NCBI GenBank assembly: GCA_027475525.1
Contig: JAMWFC010000049.1
Coordinates: 4,820,947 to 4,884,946, forward strand
From: Macrolepiota albuminosa
Taxonomy: Eukaryota; Basidiomycota; Agaricomycetes; Agaricales; Agaricaceae
Length of the DNA: 64,000 nucleotides
Direction: 5' to 3'
The notes below the pieces were generated by a model. The model searched no databases. It was not told the DNA's origin and was given only the letters and a program-made list of their open reading frames with translations. Below are positions 1 to 10,621 of this stretch, in pieces; the first letter of the stretch is position 1, and each line of letters begins with the position of its first letter. Made by a program: the position numbers and the translations under genes.

Positions 1-207
1 GTCTGCGACGTAACCCACGTTACCACTCACGCCACCATAAACCACTCGAAGAGAGTTCTACCTCAAAAAGCTACATTACAAGGCCGCAGATAGACAGGCC
101 ATCAGACTACTTACTAGGTGTAGAGCACGTTACAGCCCTATCCCCGCTTCTTAGCCCTGCATAGCGGCTTGCCGGCGGTAAAAATAAATTTCATTCATTC
201 ATTCATT
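1..207 (+). mobile_element. Probable 3' end of a non-LTR retrotransposon (LINE)
   Basis: The segment ends in ATAAATTT followed by four CATT units (about 191-206). It abuts directly on the interior of a truncated protein-coding gene at 212. An abrupt 3' end with a short tandem tail is what target-primed LINE insertions leave. The preceding 180 bp are partly open but I recognise no reverse transcriptase or RNase H motif, so the class rests on the tail and the breakpoint only. It could also be an unrelated microsatellite at a rearrangement junction. Confidence 0.35.
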
Positions 208-211
208 CGTA

Positions 212-607
212 GGACCCAAGTATGAACAAAACCACCATCGAGTGGCACGACAATCCGAAATCGAGGAAGCCATCTCAAATTGGACTCGGCAGCACACCGT
301 TGACGAAGTGATCGAAGTCATGAACAAGGTCGGGGTACCAGTGGGTCGGGTAGTGACTGTTAAAGAAGTCGTAGAAGGCGAGCAGATCAAGGCGTGAGGT
401 GCCGTGCGAGATGTTTGGGTAGGCGGTGAGGATAAAGGATGGAACGTGAAGATGCAAGGGACGTTCCCTGTCCTTGATGGCGTTGACCCACAACCTAAGT
501 GGGCGGGTCCAGACCTTGGCTTTCATACGGACGAGGTATTAATGGACAATCTGGGGCTTTCATCCAACGCCCTTGTGAAGCTGAGGGCTGAGAAAGTAAT
601 TGGCTGA
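212..607 (+). pseudogene. CoA-transferase family III (CaiB/BaiF) pseudogene, C-terminal part
   Basis: The plus strand encodes a C-terminal stretch typical of family III CoA-transferases (CaiB/BaiF, SUGCT-like), which move CoA between organic acids. It includes the helical segment IEEAISNWTRQHTVDEVIEV, then GVPVGRVVTVKEVVEGEQIKA, and an end with GGEDKGW and GPDLGFHTDEVL. The frame is interrupted once by TGA at 395-397. The same frame then continues to a natural TGA at 605-607. The interrupted codon would be CGA (Arg) before a C-to-T change. All N-terminal and catalytic parts are missing, and the break coincides with the CATT-tailed repeat on the left. This is a dead host gene fragment. The family assignment is from recognised sequence, not a search. 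Confidence 0.72.
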
Positions 608-941
608 GGGTTGCTCTAATTGCTTTTGGGCTTCAACTTGAGGCCTGTAGAATATGTTGTTACTGCATATGTCATATTCTATCTTGTACTTATATTTAGC
701 CTTCATAGATCGTCACCCCTGGCAGGACGGTATATGCTTCTTGATGAGATGTTAGGGGTTATTGGACTAGACAGCAAGTACCCTAACAACACAGAATGGA
801 CGATTGAGATCCAGATCGGGCCTGGTTTAAGGACTCAAAGTTTGAGGTGGGTAGCATGGTTGGTCAAGCAGTAGAGAGTTTGAGAAGTGATGAGGTCAAG
901 AGCTTGAGGTCAAGAGGTTTTTGAGAATACAAGACCGTTTG
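608..941. other. Gap between CoA-transferase relic and LTR A; no gene seen
   Basis: About 330 bp, presumably former 3' flank of the CoA-transferase gene. A short open stretch (620-874) has no recognisable motif and no start context. Near 870-920 there are short GAGGTCAAGAG-type direct repeats. Confidence 0.4.
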
Positions 942-1153
942 TGTGACGGGAGCCAACTGGATTAGGATTGGGTCATGGCACACTTAGTAGAGTCTCGCGG
1001 TGTGAACTGTTGTAAGTCCTCGATTGCGAAAACTACTTAACTACAACAAGTGTTATGGTATATAAAGGACAGATAAGCGGTTGTTAAGGAGAGTGATGTG
1101 AAAGAGATAAACAATATATGGGTATAAGGGTCACGTAGTCACAAACCGCTACA
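942..1153 (-). repeat. 3' LTR of gypsy element A
   Basis: Read on the minus strand this 212-bp block starts TGTAGCGGTT and ends CCCGTCACA, the TG...CA ends of an LTR. It carries a TATA-like TTTATATACC. Immediately before it on the minus strand is a purine-rich GGAGGGCGTA that can serve as polypurine tract. It lies downstream of the A polyprotein remnant, as a 3' LTR should. No 5' LTR partner is present because A is truncated at about 15662, so the boundaries are not confirmed by a second copy. Confidence 0.55.
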
Positions 1154-1432
1154 TACGCCCTCCAGCCGAACGGGTGGTCCTGGCTCGGCTTTAAGACAAC
1201 TAGTGGATAAACTGACGATAAATCAAGGAGGTCAAAGGAGAGTGGATCAATAGACAACGGGATTATCGAAATATCAATTAAGACTTAACAAATAAAAGAC
1301 GCGAGTGAGAGTGGGAATCAAACCAACGAAGTTAAAGGATCATGGGAGACTGGCCCGAAGTGGCCATCTAGAAGCAGTAGGATTAACCTTGAAGGTTGTG
1401 GGTCGACACATTGACTACCAGATAACAGCTCC

Positions 1433-2969
1433 TCAAACATTGAGGTCGAGATCGAAGTCGGGGTCGTACAACACGTCGTGGGTCTTGGTAGACTCCAGAT
1501 TCTTCATCTGAACGTCTTCGGAGATGGGACCCGTCAGGGTAGAGGGATTGCAAGTCCCTTGGGGGCTATCAGGTGCATATCGATTCTCTAAAAAGGCTCC
1601 ATCTGCCCCTCTAACCACAGGACTACCCCGGGAGTTCCTCCCAACTTCCGGGTTTGAGGGTAAAGGCTGGGGTCCGTGCGGAGCGGTCATCTGCGAGCTG
1701 GGCGGCACGGGAGGCAAATTACTGGATTAGGACCCACGAGGGGGTGAACGCGATTGATCACGTCGCGACTCGTTGTCAGATAAGTCATCCCCATCGCTAT
1801 CATCAGAGTAGGACTCATTGCTGTCCTCATTGTCTCGCTCCTTGCACTCATCACGACGCCGTTGATAGAAATAGTTCTTGGTTGAATTGGCGATGTGAGG
1901 CTGCTGTAATGCAGCAAGGGTGGTATTGAGCATGACCAAGTTGACATGTCCATGGTTAGAGATTAGACCTATAGTGATGAGATCACGGTATTGTTTCTTA
2001 TCGATGAAATGGGTGTGAATATGCTGGGACCTGACCCGATACTCAGGTGCCTTCCATCTTCCAGCCTCATCATCATATGTGGCAAACCAATATTTATATT
2101 GGTCAGCAGGCACCGAATTGAAAATCTTCGTAAAGGTGTCGAACCCAAGGGGGGTGGCTTTCCGGGTATGTCCTCCATTCTGGCATAACTTCCGGTTGAA
2201 CAATAGATACTCAACCATCTGGAGGGGATGAATGGTGTACCCATACTTCAGGTTGGGAGGAGTCAGACAGATAAGCTGGATTTTAGAGTCCTGGTAGACC
2301 CAGGGGTGGCGAGGCTGTTCCGGGGGGCTGGGATGGTGTCCCTGGTGTTTGGATCAATATCTGGGAGGACCATGATGCCTCCCACGGCCACGATGGGATT
2401 GGTAGGCAGGCATAAAAACAAAGTCGGAGCGGATGTCGAGGGAAGAAAGGCTGAGGTGAGAGGTGAAATGGGATAGGAGGTCCTGTTCAGTATCACAGGT
2501 AACTTCTCCCTCATTTAAACATGGCACCAGTTCAAGGTTCCCTAAATAGGACTGTGGGTCATCAGGAGGTGGTACACTCACACCATCCTGGAGCTCGGAA
2601 ATACCATCTATCCTTAGCAGGTCAAGATAAGGAGTCAATATATCGAGTTCTTTGACTTGTGAGTAACTCATCCATGTCTTATTATCTGCCTTCCAAAGGA
2701 CCTCGAATATTGCATTGGTCTGGGTGCCCTTGTGTGCCACAATCTGGTCAACAGCCCACTCACTTGCATCCTCAATGACTATTTGTTCATCCAGGCAACC
2801 AGGAAACAACCGGTCATCATTAGGCTTATGTATTTGGAGTAGGGATGCATGGAAAACGTCATGGATTCCTCTCTGCGTCATGGCGACTAGTAACTTAACT
2901 TGAAACAAGTTGTTACCATAATCCTCAGCAATAGGGTACAGTCCAACGAACTTGGGGATAAATTTATAG
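1433..2969 (-). pseudogene. Element A polyprotein: integrase C-terminus, chromodomain and tail
   Basis: One minus-strand frame runs through this stretch with only a few stops. It encodes the end of a Ty3/gypsy integrase (KFIPKFVG...EDYGNN), the HDVFHASLL junction, and a chromodomain-like segment (WAVDQIVAHKG...FEVLWKADNKTW, about 2700-2600). A charged tail with DESNESYSDD-like repeats follows (1727-2218), ending YDPDFDLDLNV at 1433. In-frame stops include TAA at 1727-1729. The coding sequence is cut by element B at 2970. Removing B with one 4-bp duplicate restores the frame to the integrase part at 14896-15662. Confidence 0.75.
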
Positions 2970-3908
2970 TGATGACGCCCACAGTTTGGTCAGTAACAAA
3001 TATAACTATAGTGTTACCATACCAAAAGCTTGCGTTGGGCGCGCTATAAGTGATGAGAGGAGTCCCGGGCAGGTCCCAGAGAACGCGCCTATGAAAATAA
3101 AGGAAAAGTCGGTAAGGGAGTCGGCAAAGGTAAAGCGCTAAGGTAAAGCACCTATGAAGAAGTGGTAAGCAAATACGGCAATGGTAGCGGCAAGAACACA
3201 GTAAGCTTAGCAAAGTCTAAGTGTCGTAAATGCCTGCCGTAGCTGCAAGGCGCGAGGGTGTCGAGTGTTAGCAAGCGTCTGCAACTGCCGATGAGTTCGA
3301 CGTTGCCGACCATAAATGAGATCTTGAACGTAAGGGAGACTGAGGTAAGGGGAGCAGGAAACTCTGGTCTATTGTTCTTCTCTGATGTATGTACAAGTCG
3401 GTAAGTACTTTATATACTACAAGGAGTTCACCGTCGCTAGTGACCAACCATTGCCAAAGTGCGGTAAACTAGAAAATTTCATAGGGGTAGCTCCAACGGT
3501 TTCAGATCTCTATTGTCCATTCAAGAGCCTTAGCGACGCCAGGCAACAGATCGCAAAGCTAAACCATCACTCCATCACCCCTCTGTCTGTCCAAAATGCT
3601 TAGCGATGTCAGGCGCCAGATCGAGGCGCTAAGCGGTGTCAGACGCCAAGGTCAAACGCCAAGCTGTCCGTCAGTTTTTGATAGATCATCAGGCTTCTTG
3701 CTAAGCGCTGTCATTAGTGACTGATGCCATCTGTCAGTTGTCATTCTGTCTGCTGTTGGCGCTATCACTGATTGGATCTGCTTCTTGCTGTGTGCGGCTG
3801 TCAAATATTGCCAAAATTGGTTAGTTAGCGTGCACTAAGGTATCCCGGACCTGTGCTGTGTTGCCGTAGCCTGCCATTGATGCGCTGATCCTGTATGGGG
3901 TCCTATCA
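2970..3908 (-). repeat. 3' LTR of element B
   Basis: This 939-bp LTR has TG...CA ends (TGATGACGCC to GTCCTATCA on the plus strand). It matches 13106-14895 once the 847-bp solo LTR S and its duplicated bases are removed. Differences are nearly all C/T or G/A. It contains many GCGCTAAGC/TTAGCG-type short motifs that recur throughout B. Confidence 0.92.
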
Positions 3909-3917
3909 TCTCCTCCC
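3909..3917 (-). promoter_or_regulatory. Polypurine tract of element B
   Basis: On the minus strand GGGAGGAGA lies directly against the 3' LTR start, the position expected for the plus-strand DNA primer. Confidence 0.6.
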
Positions 3918-4078
3918 AACTGAAAAATTGACTGTCCTCAGTCACCAAATAAGGCTATTGTTACCGCTTTTGTGACAAGTGGTCCATGCGTTCTTGAGAT
4001 TTTGTTTATAGTCCTGGCACGTGAGTTTGGACTTCGTTTCTTCTCCCCATCTTTTCCTGGCGCTCAATAAAATAAAAT

Positions 4079-6288
4079 ATGTCCTTCCGTATTCCAACTC
4101 CGCCCCCCATTCCCTCTCAAGCTGCTCAAGAAGCCGCATATGCCTACATTGCCAAGGCTAACCGCTTCAGGGCGTTGGCGCCGAGGCGTCCCAAAACCTT
4201 GTGGTTGGTGTGATGAAGTTGCTGGAGCAATGGTATGAGGTGAGAGTCCTTGGCGTTGGGTGGGATTGCGAAATCAAGGTGCGGGAGTGGTGCCGCGCAC
4301 GGTATGTCGACAATCATGGCGCTGAGTGGTTAGCGCCTTTCTCCCGTTTTGTAAGTTGCTTTTGTTCCCTGCCATGTCGCTTAGCTGATTGCTCCCTAGG
4401 CGCCCCCCCCTGTCCCCACCATTGAAGATGAGCTGGAGGATATTCTTTCTGGCACGTTGCTGATGACCATAAGCGCGTTGGCAACCAAGTAAGTAGCTTC
4501 TGACCTTTCCTTCCCTAGCTATGGACTGAATTATCTCCCCATAGTAAACAAGAGGTGCTGGAACCCCTTGCTCGCTTGCAGATCAAGCAAGAGCAGGAGG
4601 AGGCTGCCGCTGCCGCTGCCGCGCACACTTTGGCGGTAGTGAGGGCAGAGCTCGCCAAGGAGCAGAAGAAGGAGTCTGTTGCTGAGGGTTCTAGCAAGGG
4701 GTCTCACGCCGGCAGTGTTCAGAGCCCCACACTGCCGGCAGGCACACGGGGTTCACCTTCAAAGCCTGGCAAGGCTTTGAAGAAAAAGGTGAGTCTGCTG
4801 TTATTGGCATCTCTTCTTACCGACTTTGACTTTTGCTAGTCTCGCAAGGGGAAGGGCCCTCAATACGAGGTATGCTGTAGTGACTCTTTGCCGACTTTCT
4901 ACTGACTCTCTCCCAGCTCCCTAGTCAGACGATGTTTGACGACAAGAAGCTGAGGGGTCTGCTCTTGCTACGCCGGGAAGACGTAGTGATGGATGAGGGC
5001 ATTGAGGGAGGAGTGGAGTTGCCCGGGATGAAGAACAAGCGCACAGTTTCCCTGGCAATGCGCCAGGAGTTTCAAGATTCGCGTGGAGCGGTAAGTCGCC
5101 TTAGCTTTTTATATGGTTCTGGTTCTCAAGTAAGGGTAGTGTGACAAATGCTGGGCCGACAACGACCCCAAGAGTTGTTGGTTCCCCACTGGCGCTCAAC
5201 CCTGCTACCGATGCAGCACTCTCAAGCATGCCTGTACCATTGATGGTGCCAAGAGTCGCGAGCGGGGAGGGGTGCCAGACATCGTTGTCGAGAGGACCTT
5301 TTCCCGTGCAGTTTTGGTTAAGCACGTGAGGGAGTTCGTTGAGGGGGAACGTAAGGAGGTTGCCGCTGGCAGAGCGGCAAAGATCAGCAAGTCCTCCTTG
5401 GCACTGCCGACGCACCAAGGAGATGAATCGGAATCGGTCGGAAAGCGCGGCGCTGGTGAGCGCCAGGAAAAACGCAAGGCCCCCTCTCCAAGCAAGGGCA
5501 AGGGTAAGGCCAAGCACGTACGCATCAAGTTGCCCTTCCCCTCTCCAAGTGCTGAGGACAGGGAGATGCAAGATTTAGAGGAGGCCCTTGCCGCCAGCCG
5601 CCTCCCTCCTGTTAGTGGTGAGGCTGGTCCTAGTCGCTTATTGTCTCCTCTCGCCTTGCCTGAAAATGTGCCAACTGGCGCCCAACGAGAGGAGGGTGAC
5701 ATCATAATGGGAGAGCCAACTAGCACGCAGGCGTTACCCGCGGAGGAGGAAACATGTGGCGGGTCACCAAGTTGCGAGGAGGTAGAGGGCGGCAATGAGG
5801 ATGCCGAGGGAGAAATGGAGGAGACCTTGCGAGACATTCCTGGCGAGTCCCAGGAGTTGCCGGTGGTGAAGCCTGCCGCCCCTTGGACAAGTGGGGAGGA
5901 CTTAGCAACTCACCAATGGGTGAGCTTGAGTGGGCCCTCGTCGTGGACCCCCCAGCCTCAACCAAGAGTCACTGGCAATTTTTACGAGTGGCTGGGGGAA
6001 GACTTGGTTTATCCAGTGGTGGCCCTTTACCCTCCCCAGGTGATAGAGCGGATGGCGGCGCGTGCAGCAAGCATGCGAGCGGTACTAGGTCGTGAGCGTA
6101 AACGAGCCTGGGAACAAATTATGGCTTTGTGACTCCGGTATTCCAACTTGACCAGGAGTATGGACATCTTGCTGGAGTATCAAGCTGACTGCAACGAGGC
6201 TCTGGAGTGGCAAACCCTTAACCACGTGCAAGTTGGCAACCTCTTGCTGCTCGACGACTCCATGTCGCTTACCAAGGATGAAGACTGA
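4079..6288 (+). pseudogene. Antisense multi-exon gene inside element B, Zn2Cys6-like protein
   Basis: This gene lies on the strand opposite gag-pol. Exons that join in frame are 4079-4350, 4400-4488, 4545-4788, 4840-4869, 4917-5090 and 5140-6288. The five introns are 47-56 bp with GT...AG ends. The start reads MSFRIPTPPP. The middle has an Ala/Glu/Lys-rich coiled-coil-like stretch (EQEEAAAAAAAHTLAVV). The last exon opens exactly on the first Cys of a cluster with spacing C-x2-C-x8-C-x8-C-x2-C-x6-C, followed by Lys/Ser/Glu-rich sequence and a helical end. Two lesions are seen: a 1-nt frame change between about 4190 and 4203, and TGA at 6130-6132 (CGA in the intact frame), after which the frame stays open to TGA at 6286. 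The function is unknown. The cluster resembles fungal binuclear zinc DNA-binding domains but does not match the standard spacing. Confidence 0.72.
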
Positions 6289-6707
6289 CGGACCTTAGGG
6301 TAGATAGGCCGTTGTGTATATATTTCTTGTTACCGTTCCCATCTATTCATTTTGCCGCCTCGTTTTTGAAGTGAAAGGATAAGTTCCATAGTCTAAGTTA
6401 GCGCAACAGCACTGAGCCAAGAAAGCAAAGAGAAAGTAAGCAGCAAGTATTCTAAGATAGGTTTTAGCAAGAGGAGTAGTAGATATGGGACTTAGACAAA
6501 TTTTGAGGAAAAGGGAAACACTCAGTAAATCATCATAGCGAAAAACCCTTGGCGAGAGTTGCGCAAGGTGCTTAAGTGTTGGCAACACGCTAGCGCTGCG
6601 GCTTGACTATATAAAGAATTGTCTGTTGGATATAGTACAGTAAGTATCGGCAAGAAAGATAAGTAAGATAAGTAATAGAAAAAGGGAGCTCATCAATATA
6701 TTCTTTT

Positions 6708-7880
6708 CTAATCATTTTCTTCTTCTTCAACTAAAGTCAGCAAGTCATCATCGTCCAATAATTCGGTTTCTTCAAGTTCTCTCAGCTTGGCGGTGTCAAT
6801 ATCTAGCGCTTCAAGTGGCAAGTCGATTTGTTCCTTGGCGAGATACAGCAATAGGCGAAAAGCGGCAACAGGTCGATGTAGTACTGAACCATCTAATTCA
6901 CAGAGCATGTAAGCGCCTCCACGGTTACAAGAGATAACTACCAAGGGTCCTAGATAGCGCGGGCACATTTTCTTGTTGTATGAGGTCTCGATTTTGGAGT
7001 TGCGCATAAGCACTAGCGCACCCCTTGGGAAGTTGTAATCCTTGATAGTGGTGCTATGCTCAGTCTCGAATCGTAGGGCTGCTTGGCGATGGGCGCTAAA
7101 GACTACCTCGTGGAGTCGCTCTAAATCTTCCTTCCTTCGCTGGAGATCAATAGCTCGTCTGGTGATCAGGTCGGTAGTTGCTAAGATGCTGTTAGGTGCT
7201 GGCTGAAGGTAAGTTGCTTCTATAATGTCAGCAGGGAGTAACGGATGGGTGCCAGTAGCCACGTAATAGGGAGAACAACCCATGCGCTTACGAATAGTAA
7301 CTCTTTCCGACCAAAACACTGAATACGTTGCCTCACTCCAACAAGACTCGTCGCCATTGACTGCCTTGAAGAGCGCTTGCCGAATGTCAAAGTGTGGTCT
7401 CTCTACCAGGCCATTGGCATGCTTGTTGTAGCCAGATACTCGAATGTGATGAATGTTGTATTTCTTGGCGAGATATGTTAGTGCTTTGATGATTGGCACA
7501 CCGTTATCTGTGACGATTTCTCTTAGCGCTCCCCAACGGCAAATGACGTCCTCAAATAGCCACTTGGCGACCGCTTCCGTATTTTCTCTCTGAAGCATTC
7601 GAAATTCAGGCCAGTGGATTAGCGAGCAACGACCTTGAATGATGTACTTGTAGCGACCAGATTTGGGCATATGCATGGTATCGACATAGATTTTGCTGAA
7701 GAGGGGAGCTGGCGTTGCAATGGTTGGTGGGATAAGCACTTGGCGTGTTTGTTGAATTTGGCAGAGGTGGCAAGTCCTAATGTACCAGGCGATGTCGGCA
7801 CTAGCATGTGGCCACCAGAATTGTTCTAACAGAGACGCTCGGGTAGCGTACAGACCTCTATGTCCTAGCTCGTCATGCAT
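6708..7880 (-). CDS. Element B integrase
   Basis: This 390-residue Ty3/gypsy integrase has an N-terminal zinc-binding HHCC region (H2, H7, C37, C40) and a catalytic triad Asp67 (YVDTMHM), Asp125 (IVTDNG) and Glu160 (NGLVERPHFD). Its C-terminus is acidic and ends LLTLVEEEEND, with no chromodomain. It is in the same frame as the RT-RNase H segment upstream, separated only by TGA at 7938-7940. The decayed relative at 59150-60330 has TGC at that codon, so the ancestor was probably CGN (Arg). The original product was therefore one polyprotein, and the ATG-led start here is artificial. Confidence 0.88.
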   Translation of the reverse strand: MHDELGHRGLYATRASLLEQFWWPHASADIAWYIRTCHLCQIQQTRQVLIPPTIATPAPLFSKIYVDTMHMPKSGRYKYIIQGRCSLIHWPEFRMLQRENTEAVAKWLFEDVICRWGALREIVTDNGVPIIKALTYLAKKYNIHHIRVSGYNKHANGLVERPHFDIRQALFKAVNGDESCWSEATYSVFWSERVTIRKRMGCSPYYVATGTHPLLPADIIEATYLQPAPNSILATTDLITRRAIDLQRRKEDLERLHEVVFSAHRQAALRFETEHSTTIKDYNFPRGALVLMRNSKIETSYNKKMCPRYLGPLVVISCNRGGAYMLCELDGSVLHRPVAAFRLLLYLAKEQIDLPLEALDIDTAKLRELEETELLDDDDLLTLVEEEEND

Positions 7881-7937
7881 GGTGCGCAGGACTTGTAAGT
7901 GACTTTCTGGCTTGATTATCAGCTTATGAGCGCCATC

Positions 7938-10457
7938 TCAATTTTGTCGCCAGAGGCGGTTGTTGGTAAAGAAGAAGTGAGTGGCATATCGGATAAAGGT
8001 CGCATATTGCTTGTCGGTAAGGCCTGTAGGTCGCTTAAGGTCTTGTATCCATTGTTCAACTATTAACAAGCGACTGTCTTCCGCCTTTGCCTTGGCGGAT
8101 CGGGGAACGGCATCGTAGGTCAGGTTTTTGCTGTCTTCTCTTAGCGACTGGGGTTCCTGTACGACTTTTACTGGAGGCAAGTCTTGTCCAAGGATGCTTG
8201 CCATGTAGAATGTGAGGGGTGCGCTAAAGATCTCGGGGCGGTAAGGGACAATGGGATGTAAAAGGATACTGGCAGGCTGTTGCCGTCGTAGTAGGGGGAT
8301 TGGTTGTTGTATAAGGTGCACGAAACCATGTAATCTGTTGATCCAGTCCTCGAAATCGCTATCCACCTGGGGATCCACTGCCGGGTCGCCAGGCTGCCGT
8401 GGTCGCCTAGAGAGTCCATCCAGTCCGTGGAAAGAGCTCTTGACGTGTACCAACTCAAAGTGAAACATGAGGATGGCGACTACCCACCGGTTCATGCTAG
8501 CAGATGGCTGGATATCGGGATTCTGCAGCATGCCTTTGATGTATCTAGCGTCGACTTCAACAAGAAGGTTCTGGACGCCAATCAAATACATCTTTAGCGA
8601 CCGGAAGGCTTTGAAGAGTCCATAGAGCTCTAGCTTAGGCTGACTGTAGTGAGATTCTCTGTTGTTTAGCGTAATAGACCCAAAGCGGTTATAACGTCGC
8701 TGTTTCCGGTTGTCGCTAAGGCACTGGCACAAGAAGTAGCCAACGGCAATGTACGAGGTATCCACCGCCAAGATAACTGGGTCGGCAGAGCTATAGTCGA
8801 TAGGAACTAGGGGTTTGGCATCTTGTAGGGCTTTTACTAAGTCTCGCTGTGCAGTGACCTGGTCTGGCCCAAATTCAAAGGGCTTGTTGGCGCAGGTGAG
8901 TCGGTTAAGGGTATGTGCGCGATGGGCAAAATTCTTGACAAATATCCTAAGAACACCAACGGTACCAAGAAAGGCGCGAACTTCGGATAAGTCGTGGCAA
9001 GGACCCCATCGCTCCAGAAGTGCTAAGCGAGACTCATCGGGAACGCGACCATTGGGAGTGCAGATGTGACCAAGTATTTTGAACCTTGGCGCGCAAAGGA
9101 GGAGTTTGTGACCGCTAAAGGTTCCACCGCTATACTTCATACGTTGGAGAACTCGGTTGAGTAGCTGGAAAAACTCCCAAAGCGCTAAGCGAATGTTGGA
9201 GTTGTCGGGATGGGTCGCCGGTAAGCTGTTTACGAGTCGCCAGCCTTTGGGGCCTTTGACGCCAACGTCATCAATGAAGCTAAGGACATGGTGCGGTATC
9301 TCAGGTTGGAGGATGAACGTGATGTCGTCATGGAATATGGGGACTGAGTTTGTCCAGCCTATCGGTAAAGTGACTAGGCGCAAAGCGCCAAACAGAGTTT
9401 GAAAAGTGGTAAGGTCCCGGGAAGAAGGGTGTATTAGGCGTTTGTCATAGCCAATGTAAAGGTCAAGGGTGGCGCCACAAATACGCCTGGCAAAGGACTC
9501 AGCAACATGGTCAGGGAAAGGCGGTATGCCAGAGTGTCGTATGGTAACTCTATTCAGCGGTTCAAGACTGTGGACTATGTGTAGATTGCCGTTCTTTTTG
9601 AGGACGCAAAACCACCAGGAGCAGTAAGAGCTATTGGAAGGTTCGTAGATGCCAGCCTTAATCTTGGTCCTAATGATTTGGCAGACCTCGGCTTTGATTC
9701 CAGGCGGTAACGGTCGATTGTGCTCAGTCCACGGTACATGAGGAATGGTCGGGATTACAACAGGTGGGAAGAAGTCTGTACGTAGACTGCTGCGTTCTGA
9801 GTCCTCCCAAGCGAAGGCTTTATTTTGCTTAGCGACGAGGTCGGTAAGGACATTCAACTCATCTTTGGTCAAAAATCCTGTGTCATGCTCCTTTGCGAAT
9901 TGTTGTTGGCGTTCCATGGTAAAACGTCCTGTGGGCTGAAAGGGTGGTGGATTTAGTGATAAAGTTGGCATATCGGCAAGAGGGTCGCCAATGATTTGGC
10001 GCTCAATTCCAAACGTCTCGGGAGAGTGCATGGCGACGGGTTTTGTTTTAAGCGCAACTGGCTTATATTTCTTTTTGACTTGAACCCCTTTCCTTTTGGG
10101 AGTGTTAGCTTGGTTATATACAGAGGTGGAAAGGGGAATTGTAGCCTGAGGAGCGGCAAGTCCAAGAACGGCAGGAGACGAGGCTCTGGGAAGGGTAGTG
10201 AGATAAGTATCGGTAGACGCAATGTTTTGAAAGGATTCGGAAGCGGTAAGGTACAAGTACGCTAGAGCGGAGTCAGTAATGTTTTGGTTTTTCTGGGAAA
10301 GCTCAGCGTTGGTAGCGGATAGAGTAGTTAAAACTTCTTCGTCAAGAAAAGCGGTAGACACAACATTTACAAGACCAGTAGAATGGTCATATTCCAGCGT
10401 TAGCGCCACATCTCCATGATCGTTGCCAATCACCTCCTCGATGGTTTGTGAAAACAC
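7938..10457 (-). CDS. Element B reverse transcriptase and RNase H
   Basis: An 839-residue pol segment. The N-terminal third is a linker. RT blocks follow (LEPLNRVTIRHSGIPPFPD, SFARRICGATLDL), with an active-site box FIDDVGVKG near residue 395 in place of the usual YxDD. RNase H starts around residue 560 with VILAVDTSY. The frame runs into the integrase after a single TGA at 7938. Upstream, the protease frame differs by one base, and the switch lies near 10460. The FIDD box and divergent RT blocks place B in a different lineage from C and D. Confidence 0.85.
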   Translation of the reverse strand: MFSQTIEEVIGNDHGDVALTLEYDHSTGLVNVVSTAFLDEEVLTTLSATNAELSQKNQNITDSALAYLYLTASESFQNIASTDTYLTTLPRASSPAVLGLAAPQATIPLSTSVYNQANTPKRKGVQVKKKYKPVALKTKPVAMHSPETFGIERQIIGDPLADMPTLSLNPPPFQPTGRFTMERQQQFAKEHDTGFLTKDELNVLTDLVAKQNKAFAWEDSERSSLRTDFFPPVVIPTIPHVPWTEHNRPLPPGIKAEVCQIIRTKIKAGIYEPSNSSYCSWWFCVLKKNGNLHIVHSLEPLNRVTIRHSGIPPFPDHVAESFARRICGATLDLYIGYDKRLIHPSSRDLTTFQTLFGALRLVTLPIGWTNSVPIFHDDITFILQPEIPHHVLSFIDDVGVKGPKGWRLVNSLPATHPDNSNIRLALWEFFQLLNRVLQRMKYSGGTFSGHKLLLCAPRFKILGHICTPNGRVPDESRLALLERWGPCHDLSEVRAFLGTVGVLRIFVKNFAHRAHTLNRLTCANKPFEFGPDQVTAQRDLVKALQDAKPLVPIDYSSADPVILAVDTSYIAVGYFLCQCLSDNRKQRRYNRFGSITLNNRESHYSQPKLELYGLFKAFRSLKMYLIGVQNLLVEVDARYIKGMLQNPDIQPSASMNRWVVAILMFHFELVHVKSSFHGLDGLSRRPRQPGDPAVDPQVDSDFEDWINRLHGFVHLIQQPIPLLRRQQPASILLHPIVPYRPEIFSAPLTFYMASILGQDLPPVKVVQEPQSLREDSKNLTYDAVPRSAKAKAEDSRLLIVEQWIQDLKRPTGLTDKQYATFIRYATHFFFTNNRLWRQN

Positions 10458-10621
10458 CGGCGGGGAGGCTCGTTGGCGTGTTGGTCGGTAAACTCCGGGG
10501 GCTTAGCGCAGGCGCCTTTTTGTTGTCTCCTAGGGAACGTTGGCACTATTCGTTGGATTCTGGAATTGGGGTCACTAATTGTTAAGGTCGTTTCGTCGTC
10601 GGTAACTGTCTTGACGACTGA

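Noticed and set aside
620..874. 84-codon plus-strand frame after the CoA-transferase relic
   Set aside because: It starts after the natural stop of the relic, has no motif, and is likely 3' flank.
7938..7940. Programmed readthrough between RT and integrase of B
   Set aside because: The decayed relative H has a sense codon (TGC) at this place, consistent with an ancestral Arg codon. The TGA looks like a private CGA-to-TGA mutation.
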